Assembly: GCA_011033025.1 (NCBI GenBank)
Contig: WFMF01000684.1
Coordinates: forward strand, 1-64,000
Direction of reading: 5' to 3'
Length of the DNA stretch: 64,000 bases
DNA from: Beroe forskalii
Taxonomy: Eukaryota; Ctenophora; Nuda; Beroida; Beroidae
Below the pieces are notes generated by a model. The model was not told the origin of the DNA. It was given only the letters and a program-made list of their open reading frames with translations, and searched no databases. How positions within the stretch are numbered: position 1 is the first letter of the stretch; each line of letters begins with the position of its first letter. Made by a program: the position numbers and the translations under genes. Positions 12,561 to 23,700 of the stretch are shown here, in pieces.

Positions 12561-13274
12561 GTACTATAGTAATCTAACCGAACGAGAAAATCTTTGATTT
12601 TCGAGCTTTTAAAGTCATTGCTTAAAAACTGGTTTTTCGGTCATAACTCCGCTTCTGGAACTCAAAAATGAATGAAACCTCAGAGATATGCACATTTTGT
12701 AACGCAAATCAAAAAGATGCATAGTTTTGCTACTTTATGGGTATCTGATACAAGCACATGTTATAAAACGCGACGACGCATGTAGCTAGTAACACGACTC
12801 TTTGCAAATAAGCAAATTTTACGGCCTTTTAAATCGCTCTAAACCTGTTGTGAGACTTCTATAATATAGTGCATACACATGTACCTAATTAATGCATATT
12901 ATGCATTTAGTAGGTTCCTATGCATGTCATTTCATACTATAGCCTATAACTATGCCGTTCATATGAGCATATGATTTCCGAAGTTATTCGTACTTCCAGG
13001 TTTTACTTTCAAGTAATATGAATGGGCAATATATTAGTAGAGCTATTTCAAATTATAATTTCAAAATAGGTAGTATTAATACACAAGCTCAAGTAAATTC
13101 GATTATAGTACTGTATTTGTTTATCTATGTTAATAGTATTTCTTGTTTTAGAACGTTAGAAAACAACGGAGTAAAAGCTGAGATCCATTAATCATGCTGA
13201 ATTTGTGAAGCTCACTAAGGTTTAATTTATACCTACCGACAACATGACATCAAAAAACTGGGGTTTTATTACTA

Positions 13275-14965
13275 CTAAACGGGGGATGAATCTACAAGAG
13301 ATCCAAACAGAGTCCCCGGCACGGGACCTTCTGCTCGGAGGTCCCTGTTGCTAGGGCTACTGTGGATGGGAACGAGTCCCGTACCTCCCCAGGAGGACCA
13401 ATATGCCCAGGGCACATTGGTGTTGACAACATGGTTACGGGAAGAGACTTCCTGCCCAGTGTTGGTGTTCCGGGGCTGTCGAGTCCCAACCAGGGTTGGG
13501 ACTCGTGGTACCTTGGTGTGGATCTTCCGTCGCAAGTCCAGGAGGATGCCATGGTTAGTTAGTTTCAGGATCGTTATCGGCTTTTCTAGGTTCCAGTCGC
13601 CCAGTCCTATGAGCATAGCTAACGATCCTGTTCATCTTGAACTTGTCGAAGATGTCGGTCCCTGAGCAGTAGTAGGTACTGAAATACTCCGCCCTAATAC
13701 TGCCCAGGGCGGGGCACGTTCCGAGGAAATGTGACACCGTCTCTTCTTCACTCAGGCAGAGTGGACAAGTTGTACTTACAGCGGGGTTCAGTTTCTTGAG
13801 GTGGTGGTTTAGGGCTGCGTGGCCAGTCAGAAGTTGAGTGGCCACTCTCAGGTCCCTTCTACCCATGCTGCAGTTCCTTAGCAAATCTGTCCCTCCACAT
13901 CGTGCCGAACATTCTGGGATGGTCAGCCTTGAAGGAGCTGGTCAGACCTCAAACGTCTTCTCTAAGAGCCGCGTAGCAGACGTTACGCGGAATAGGAAGT
14001 AAGACACTGGTTGCGCTGGTGACATTGGCCGACCAGCTTTCGCTGTGAGGTCGGCCAACTCGTTTCCCCTCAAAAACCACTGTGGGCCGGAATCCAACTG
14101 AGTGTTACGTCATTGGACCGGCCCAGTGCGTTGAGGAGTTTTTTAGCCCTGAGGGGCATCTTGTTCTTGATAATCGTGCTGTTAATCGCATGGATAGCAG
14201 ATTTACTGTCACAGTTTATCAAGATCTTTCTTGTCCTTCAGTACGTGTTCCTGTAGAATTTCGGCTGTTTTGCGACTGCAAATACCCGCTTGGAACACTG
14301 TACTGTGTTGACCAGGTGGAAGGGTTCACTGTGATTCAGGTGGGCCAAATGTGGCCCTCCTCGTATCACCACCCCTGCTCCTGATTGGTCGTTGATTCTA
14401 GATCCATCAGTATAACACACAATGTCATAATTACCTTCCTCCGGTCCTCCATAGTCGTCCTCGAGGGAAACGCACGGTGAACCGTTGGTCAATACTAAGA
14501 ATTGGCGTCATTGGATCGTGTTCCGAGGAGGCTACATCTCTGGGCAATGCCCTGAGGAGCTTCTCGTTTGTGTCAATGTGGCTAGCGATGCGGATCGAGG
14601 GTTTCCCAGGCGGTGGAAGAGACCAATGACCGTTGGTCTTCAACCGTAGGGCCTCCCCTCGCTGCACCTCGTTAATCCACATTGTTATTGGGGGCAAACC
14701 CGTGATCACATCCAGCGCTGTGTTGGGTGTCGAGGGTAGGGCTCCTGTTATCAAAACATTTGCCAACCTCTGTACCCCGTAAGCAGTTTCTGGTTGTGTT
14801 GTTTCTGTGTGCCAGTAATCCAGATGGTTGACCCGGTACATGAGTATCGGTCTGACCATCACCTCGTAGATCCAGCGCATGGTAGTCGGACTAAGGCCCC
14901 AGGTGGGTCCCACCGCTTTCCTGCACTGCATCAGCAAGGCTTTGGACTTCTTGCACGCGTTCTCA
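13275..14965 (-). pseudogene. Decayed 3' part of an RNase H-bearing LINE (I/R1/jockey-like group)
   Basis: Minus-strand fragments in shifting frames spell the end of a non-LTR retrotransposon pol. At 14937-14431 is the post-catalytic reverse transcriptase region (CRKAVGPTWGLSP, VMVRPILMY, VQRLANVLITGALPSTP). Next comes an RNase H domain (CYTDGSRINDQSGAG; after a frameshift CDSKSAIHAI near 14210 and SWIPAHSG near 14085, the acidic and His positions of that fold). A frameshift follows, then GNELADLTAKAG. At 13884-13555 is the terminal zinc knuckle CPLCLSEEETVSHFLGTCP. The endonuclease and catalytic RT domains are absent, so the copy is 5'-truncated, as is usual for LINEs, and at least two frameshifts kill it. 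The tail at 13616-13275 is probably remnant 3' sequence. The copy lies inside the 6.5-kb inverted-repeat element. Confidence 0.85.
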
Positions 14966-15049
14966 ATGTGATCGTATTAATAAAGCTTCAATCTTGAGGC
15001 TTTCATTATCTTAGAATATTATGGAGATTAGACTGTAACCTCCCTGGTT

Positions 15050-15960
15050 CATGTATGGCAAACTTGTGGTTAACTTACCACAAGTTTACCATAAGTTTAC
15101 TATATATGCTCACACTTGAGTGACCATAAGTTTGCACCGGCTTCACGATAAGTTTACCCTAAGCTTGCTATAAGTTTATCATAACTTTACAATATAAGTT
15201 ATGATAGTTACATAAGTTAACCGTATATTTACGTACGAAAAATATACGGAAAAATTGTGGTAAACTATGGTTTAAACTTATGGCTCATAAGTTCAAAATT
15301 TCTGTTTACACTTAATAAAGTAACCATAAGTTAATAATAAGTTTACACCCCCTTTACCATGAGCTTACTGTTAGTTTGCTATAAGTTAACCAGGCCATAA
15401 GTTACTAACCGTAAGTTAACAATAGTCAATACGTTTAAACTGCAAATTATCCAGTTTACCATAAGTTCAGTTACACTTCATCATATTTCATCACTACTTG
15501 ACCTCGACTTCAAGATCATCACTTTACACTCTACGTTTACTACTAGGTAAGTTAACAATTTTCTTAGTTTACCATACGTTTTAAATAGAGAATAGAGAAC
15601 TTTACACGCTGGATTTGACAAAAAAGTTAACATAAGTTTGCCTACCTCAACCATACACCTAAGTTTCTTTTGTTACAAAATAATTTCAAGTTTTGAGCTA
15701 CTGCTAGAGCCCTCTATAATAGGATAATGTGAAAGGTAAACTTGAGCGTGAACTTAAGGATAAGTTTAGAATTAACTTACATGGTAAGCTTATAATTGCA
15801 AAGTTAGGGTCAAGTCATGTTAAACCTGTGGTAAAATTATGGTGAATTGGGACTATACATTCATCCCAATTCAACATACTTTTACCACAACTCCACAAGT
15901 TTAACATAAGTCGACCGTAGTTACATAAGTATTTTAATGCGACAGTCACATGTTTAAACT
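15050..15960. repeat. Degenerate satellite-like stretch
   Basis: About 900 bp in which imperfect copies of a 10-13 bp word close to ACCATAAGTTTA recur, mostly in one orientation (dense at 15060-15190, 15300-15420 and 15600-15800), with some reversed (TTAAACTTATGG). Period and sequence are too eroded to define a clean unit. No coding potential is seen. Confidence 0.6.
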
Positions 15961-17085
15961 TTTGAACGAATCAGAAAGATGTTTTCCTGCAGTTTTTGAT
16001 TAAGCCTCCCAATTTCACGAGGATTTCTCTACTATGGATAAAACTTAAGCTTAAAGTGTAAACTGATGTCAGAGTAGTGGTAGAAATAACGTGTTTACCA
16101 GATACCTACTTCTCTACTTATCCATTTATGGTAAACGGCTAAACTGATAATGGTAACATGGTTTTATTAAACTGAAGCAAAGAGAAAATTGCCGTATTTT
16201 AAGGTTCGGCCAATTAATAAAACTGTGGTACCGTCATTGTACCTTATTAAGTCATTAACCTGGGTTCTCGAAGTCGAAAATAAACTTGTAAACTTATTGG
16301 AGTTTTTGATTTTAAACTTCCATCCGTGCAAGATAAGCTAACAAAGGAAGAATAATGGGCATATTAATTTTCAGTAATGCAATATTGTATAATTGTGAAG
16401 TATTTTGTGAAGTAATTATGAAGTACCAACTAGAATTCTACAAAATGATATTACTATTGGGGGCCATACATAATGACTTCCGCAAAATTCCATCCTTCCC
16501 AACGTCTGCAATCCCGAAAACCCTTGCCTCCCCCTCCTAAAATCTGTGAAGTTCCTTCTGAAATTTCCTCCTGAAATTACGAAAAAATCTGGCCAAATTT
16601 CCGAAAAAACGGACGTCAGCATTTGCCCAAAAGAACCTTAACCCCCCCCTACGCCTGCATTTAGCAGACTACCCCTCATTGCAGACGTCTTTTATGCTTT
16701 TATGGAATGTGGATGACCTCTTTGAATTTTTTTCAACATTTCAGTTTGAAGGGCTAAAATTGTGTCATTATACAAGTATTTAACACTAATCATATGTCTT
16801 AATATTTAGCGTATGTCCATTACAAATGTCAAAATCATAAGCATAGTCCATTTTCTTCCGATTCACTAACATTGTATGTCCAAATCAGGACATAAGATGT
16901 TTGTAAATGGATGAAAAAATTGGACATACAAAGCGGTACGCCAAAAACTCCTATTTCTGAATGTTTCTGGGTTCCAAAAATGTCACCATCGTGTCCGCCG
17001 TGAAAAACTGGTCTAGAAGGGTCAATAAAAAAAATTTCGATTTTTGGACATACGATGTTTGATTTTATCGGGTCTCCTACTATTA

Positions 17086-17541
17086 TTTATTACTACTCCT
17101 ATATATTATAATCGTATATCTACCTACGAAGTCGTCTCTACACTAACTGCATTGGGATATCTGGTATTTGTCACTTGTGTAGTGGTGTATTAAGCTCTCT
17201 CCTCGATTCTTTTGTCATATGGAGTAATTGAGGAGAGCCTGAAACCAGAGCGAAATTTCACAAGTTTGCGTTTGTGTACTTTGTATGTTGATCTTTGACT
17301 ATAATCGAGTCTTTGAATGCAGAAAGCTGTAAATCTGTAAAAGAGGAATCGTAATAGATCATCATATTCACAGCAATAGTCAGCTAGTTATACACGTGGT
17401 CCTTTGAGGGTGTGAGTAATTGTAATGTATAATTAGGCATAATTTATCTCATAATCTCCTTCCAATTCTCCATATATGGGCTTTGATGCTGGTATGAGTG
17501 TCGAAATTGTGAGATTCAAGGTGAAAACTGGAACAATCATT
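17086..17541. repeat. Long direct repeat, right copy (456 bp)
   Basis: Partner of 10073-10539 and about 98% identical by eye apart from one 11-bp deletion. It ends about 240 bp before the first myosin coding exon, so it may lie in the 5' UTR, promoter or first intron of that gene. The sequence between its end and 17783 shows no recognisable coding exon; a polypyrimidine tract and AG immediately precede the myosin start codon. Confidence 0.9.
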
Positions 17542-17783
17542 TGAATGAATGCCCGAGGTTTTCTAAGATGAATAATCATTTTCCGCGCTTATGTTACCTT
17601 CTGAAATGACACAGAAAAGTGGGTGCATTAGCGGTGTAATGAGTGATGGCACCTGCAGGGGCCAACAAATTATCACATCACATGATGATGTTTCACCATA
17701 TCCTGTATTATTTGTCATACCAACTCAGTAAAAATAGATCTAATTTTTTGGCGCTCTTTCAAATAACACTCTCCTTACTCAGC

Positions 17784-20700
17784 ATGCAAGAGGGCGAGGT
17801 TTGGGCCCCTGATGGCACACATGGCTTTGTTAAAGGGACTGTAGTCGAGATAGGATCCGACACTCTCACTGTCCAAACTCCTGATGAGTCGGTTAGTTTT
17901 ATAGTGTGAGGTTGTCAAGACCCTTGAGTTACGAATTTACTTCTTTACTTGTAACGCATAAATTAAGGCATTGATATTCTAGGCATTGACATTCTAGATG
18001 ATTCCACTCTACATTTTAAATTTCACATTCTATGAAGCTACAATATGAATGTAGGAAAAGTATTTCAACAAGCCAGTTCCCAATTGAATTCTCCAAATAT
18101 TTTCCCATTTAATTGATCTAAGTATCCTATAACCTAAACTTTTCGAGATGTAAGTCAAAGTGATCCTCATCCCATCCCATCCCATCAGGTGGTGGTGGCT
18201 CCCTACGGCAAAGTGTTTCCAGTGTCAGAGGAGTGTCTAGTTGACGATAACTGTGAGTAGACCTCCAGCCAATGGGTTAGCTGAAATTTCAGATTATTTC
18301 CTAATACCCGTCTATGATTTAAAAACCATTGAAATGCTTATGATTTGAATTTCACGGTGCAATCTCCCAGGCATGCTAATGCAACTGAATGAAGCAAGTC
18401 TCCTCAATAACATACGAGATCGCTTCAAAGTGGGAAAAGTCTATGTGAGTTGTAATGACGATACATAACTTGGAATAATATTGCCAGTTTTCAATGAAAA
18501 TTTGGTCAATTCAAAAAATGTTTTTAAAGTTGGGCCTTCGAAAGTTTATCAAAGATAAAATCGTGTTCGTCCTAGCACCAAGCTATAAAGCCTAATGTTC
18601 TCCATTAATGGAAAATAACGCGTTTTCAGACGTACACTGCGAACATTCTGACGGTAGTTAACCCTTACCGTGACATATCTGAGCTCTACACGGATGCCAC
18701 CATGAAGTCGTACAAGGGAACCTCCCTGGGCAAACTGCCACCTCATACGTTTGCCATAGGTTAGTGAGGCAGCAACAGTAGGGTGTGATCTATGTGGAGT
18801 TATTTGAAACAATTTTCAGAAAATCCTGCATATCTAAAAACTTTGTTATCAGATGACAGATTGACAGATCTATCTGATGTTTTGGCAAACTTACAGGTTT
18901 GCAGTTAACATTGATCATGATAGCAGTCAGATTTCAAAAAACAGATTTCACTTCTTTCCAGGTGACAAGGCGTACATGGACATGATATACCGGGGTGTCA
19001 GTCAGTCCGTCATTGTGAGTGGTGAGAGTGGAGCTGGGAAAACAGAGACCACAAAACACGTCCTCAAGTTAGTATCTGAATGCGGTGCATTGTTATTGTT
19101 GGGAGAGAATGAACAAACAGAATGAAAAAATACGTCTTAGATTAATTCTTTCAATCATAAATTACTTTTTCGAACTTAGGAGTTGCGTAAGCAGTTGTTA
19201 AAAATCCTGATTTATAAAGAATTGAAATGACTTTTCACCAGGTATTTGGCGACTGTTTACGGCAAAGCATCAGTGAATGGGATAGAAGAGAAGCTATTGC
19301 AAGCAAACCCACTTCTAGAAGCTTTTGGAAACGCCCAAACTGTGAGGAACAAGAACAGCAGTAGATTTGGGAAGTTCATTGAAGTCAACTTCAACAAAGC
19401 GGTCAGTATGAAGTTACACGTTACACGTCTATTTTTTATTGAACACATGCTCATTGTTAAAAACACTCGCAAAAATCTCAGCTCTCTTTCTTTTTTTTTC
19501 CCAAAATTTCTCAGCACATTTTAATTTTACACTATGTGATGAACTCCCCTCCTTCAAATTAAATTAAATTGTTTTTTTCTGCAGGGTGAGATCGTAGGAG
19601 GGCACATCAGCACTTACCTGCTGGAAAAGTCCAGGATAACCCACCAAAACTCCACGGAGCGGAGTTACCACATATTCTACCGCCTTCTGGCTGGTGCTAG
19701 TCCTGATATGGCAAAGGAAATAAAGCTGAAGAAGATCGATGATTATAAGGTGTGTAAGCTCATCTAATAAGTTTTGGATGAATCAACGAGACCACTTTTA
19801 TAGAGAAAAAATCGTGACCGCTCAGATTATGACATAGATAAAAGTAGCAATACCACTTACATGGTGTCTCACACCATTGTGTTTCAGTCGCTCGCTCAAT
19901 GGAAGAGCAGCAAGGAAATGGGAGACAAGGTACAGTTCGAGGAGATATCTAACGCCATGAAGTGTATCGGCATCTCCCAGGACCAGATTAGGGAGATATT
20001 CAGGATCGTCTCGGGGGTAATGGCATTTGGGAATGTCACCTTTGTAGAGAGTGGAGACACAAGAGGTGAGAGTCACCAGGGAGGCACCAGTTAATTAGTT
20101 TGATTGGGAAAATTATTATTCCAAATAGTTCTGCAGAAATGCAACAATATTTCAACCTTCATCTGTGGTATGTCTATCGTCTTTCTTCATTCTCAAGCCC
20201 TTTCAGTTCCTCTCTCTTTCGTGATTTTTAATCCTCTCCCCACACACACTTCATTAACCCCAGGTGGAAGCAAGGTATCCCCCGACTCAGCTGGAGTGGA
20301 TAGAGATCGCTGCCAGCTGTCTGTCCCTGGAGGCAGACGATCTGCGGCAAGCTCTCACGTCACGCCTCATGCAGACTAAGAACCTCAAAAAGGGCACTAC
20401 CTACATGTGAGAGTCTGAATTTATTCAAATCACCCTTCGAATGCATTGCTTGATTTAGAGAATTTATAAGATTCTAGGCTGCGCGTGTTCAAAGTCGTTA
20501 GGCTGAGATTATTTGTGCATCGTTATAGTTCAAAATGCCTTCCATAATCAATTATACCTTAAATTCTCTTGCGATTAGGTTTAGTTAATCAATATTCATG
20601 CGTTTATGGAGCAGAAATAGTATATGATAGCAAAAGAATAAATAAAGCGTGCACCAGCGCCCTTATAACTGTATAACTTTATCAAGTTCCTAAGTCAGTT

Positions 20701-23700
20701 TCTCAATAGGGTGCCCCTAAAGCTGAAAGAAGCCGTGCACAACCGAGACGGTCTCTGTAAGTCCCTCTACACGAGACTGTTTGATCACATTGTGAGTCAG
20801 ATCAACCAGAGTCTTCCGCTGACAGAGGCTTCAAACTGCTACATTGGAGTGCTCGATATAGCCGGATTTGGTATGTGAATCGTGACTCTGCTTTTTGTGA
20901 TATAAGGTAATACTGTGATGAGAAAGGTTTGATCTACATGGATACTGGCCACAACAATCAAAAAGTATCCGCAAACAGTTTATTACCTTGCGATGATCTT
21001 TAATGCATATCTTCGCCATTCCGACGAATTCTCTTTCTTATCAGAGTATTTTGAGAAGAATTCGTTCGAGCAGTTCTGCATCAACTACTGCAACGAGAAG
21101 CTGCAGCAGTTCTTCAACAGCCGCGTCATCAGGGAGGAGCAGGACTTGTACAAGGCAGAGAACTTGGGGGTTTCAGAGATCCAGTTCTCAGACAACCAGG
21201 ACTGTATAGGTGGGTTGTTTTATACCCATAGGTGGGTTGTTTTATACCCATAGCACTTCCTGGGTCCACCAATCACTGCAGAGTATCTTGCAAATCCTGT
21301 ATATTGATTAGTGGAATCTTCACACTTATGTTTCATTGGTAGTTGTGACTGGACAGAGCTGAGGAGCTGATTGCAGGTTTTTCTGTGAGCTGGTGGTAAG
21401 TAGATGGGGGAAGGAAATAGATGAGATTTTGTGTGTGTACAGTTGTCTTTTCTACGAAGTCAAAAGATGTCGATTATTTCGTCAAGTACGAGTGAATATG
21501 TGGTATCATCTTTTCTCTCAGAGTTGATTGAGCGTGGTTTTGTGCTGCTTGACGAGGAAGGGAAGTTGCCTCAGCAAGATGAGAAACACTTCACATCCCA
21601 GCTCCATGAGCAGAACAGACGGCATTTCAGACTTCAGGTGAAGTTCCTGACTTGATGATTTAACCTGTACGCAGTATTCACGATGAAGTCACTTCTGGTC
21701 AAGTGGAGATCAATTTAGATTTTTTGTGGTCAATTTCCGATCACTTTCAGGTCACCTTCCGGTCTTAAACCTCCCTCCCCGCAGGTTCCAAGAAAGAGCA
21801 AGCTGTCCAGCTACAAGACAATGCGGGATGACGAGGGTTTCATCATCAGGCACTACGCCGGAGCCGTGTGCTACGAAACCGTGAGTACTCCTCAACGCTA
21901 TACTTAAGTATTTCAGATGTTTCATTTGGCTATATTAGGATTTGGGAATCAGTCGATGAATGATGTCATGAAATTTGCCAATTCTTTTTTTATTTTCATT
22001 ATATCGCGTCTTTGATCTAATAGCACCATTGTTGGACCATATAATAGTGTATATTTCCTGGGATGCAGAATGTGCTGGAAGCAAAGTTTCATTATTGACG
22101 AGTTGAACTAAGAATACCACACTAAAAACCTCGCTCTCCTCCCTCCCTTGATGATTTTACAACACACTCAAAAACTCAAAAATCATTGATTGTGCACTAA
22201 TACTTTGTCACTGTCAATTGCCAGGTTTCACAACACTTTAATGAAACACACGAGCTGATTGTAAAATAGCAAAGTACTTTCAGAACATCATCAGTGCTAC
22301 AATCATATTTGAGGCCCCCATTGCCTATCGAAATGTGCACTAATAACTTTTTTTTCTTCTTGACTCTTGATAATTGACGAAAAATCACAATGCTTGTACT
22401 TGGATTATTTTAGAATCCCTAATTCACTATACTCTAGCTAGTCTACATTGTACAGTAGTAATATAAATCTCTATCCCTACACACTCTCACATCAAGCTAT
22501 CCATTGTCATTTGGTGCCCCATTCAACACCTTGCAAGCCATTTGTATGCAATCTGTATACTATATTCCGATGTATTCATTGTAACCCTCTAAATGCTAAT
22601 TACTAGACTCCAACGACACACACATACATATCTAGGAGAGATTCGCAAATGATGGGCGATTTCAGATCACCAATTCTCCATTTTAAATTATGATAATGAC
22701 GCTAGCTTCAACCACACTTTTTTCATACGACTCTGCTGTTCACGTAATTTGTATGTTTGCTTGTATGTGTGCGTGTGTATGTGAGTTTGCATGTGTGTTT
22801 GTGTAGCCCCCTCTCAGCTCTCTGTCCCATTCTATCGAGCTATAATTTAGCCTTGTTGGGCCTCTCTCTAACTTACCACCATTTCCTTTAGCAGTATAAT
22901 GGGAGAAGAAAAAAGGTGTCGTACTTTTCAAGGCCTGCATCTACGAATAAGCTTAACTGCTTGTGATGAATGAGAGCCCCCAAGACCTTTTCAAATACTT
23001 TTTGAATTTTGATATTCAAAAAACGTTTCCCCTTGGATAATTGTGCCGGATTTAAGGGAGCAGTGAAGTTATGCGATAAGCAATAAGCAGGAACTGCTGA
23101 AATAAATTCTCTGATGTCCTTAGGTAGTACTTTATTAGTACTGTTATACAAAGCAGAGTGCATTCAGTATGGAAATAAATCAGGGTTACACTCGTAAATA
23201 CTCAAATAATACGGCACTCACCTCCCTCTATTCTATTCTTATAAAATAGCCAGCTCGACGATTCTATTGTTAGCCACAGTAGGGGCTTTAATCTAGTTAT
23301 CGACAGAGATCTCAACATAAGCACTGTAATACTGTTCAAAGTTAAACCTTTATTCGAAGAACGCAGCCACACCTTTTATTGACACTTTCTGACTACTTCT
23401 ATCAAAGTGAAAGTGTTACAACTGCCAGACTTTCCTCTCTTAACACCTTCCATCCCCAGGAAGGTTGGTTGGATAGGAACAGTGACACTCTACACAGTTC
23501 CCTCGAGCAGCTGATGCTCACCTCAGAGAGCACCTTGGTAGCTAAGCTGTACGCTGATGTTGAAGATGTCAAGTGCAATAAGAAGATGGCCCAGAGCTCA
23601 ATTGGGGGCAAGTTCAAGGTGAGTAAAGGAGTGTGTTACAAATTATCGTTATTTGTATCACAATTCTTGGAGAACTTGATATCCAAGGTCTGCTGGATAA

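Larger units (their letters stand above)
10544..17075. mobile_element. 6.5-kb element with terminal inverted repeats, no transposase seen
   Basis: The ends are inverted repeats beginning AGACCCGATAAAATC at 10544 and finishing GATTTTATCGGGTCT at 17075. The match continues about 15 bp inward (ACATCGTA.GTCC) with weaker similarity beyond. Variants of ACATCGTATGTCC recur in both subterminal regions (for example 10559, 11291, 16813, 16876, 16921 and 17044), as expected for transposase-binding subterminal repeats. Inside lie two adjacent hairpins, a foldback, a decayed LINE and a degenerate satellite. No transposase reading frame is recognisable, so it is non-autonomous or heavily decayed. It fills almost exactly the space between the two 460-bp direct repeats. 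Confidence 0.7.

Noticed and set aside
14082..14384. Plus-strand reading frame of 100 codons
   Set aside because: It is the antisense shadow of the RNase H region of the LINE remnant.
10073..17541. Interpretation of the 460-bp direct repeats as LTRs of a retrotransposon
   Set aside because: There is no TG...CA ends, primer-binding site or polypurine tract, and the inner sequence begins with inverted repeats and holds only unrelated decayed elements.
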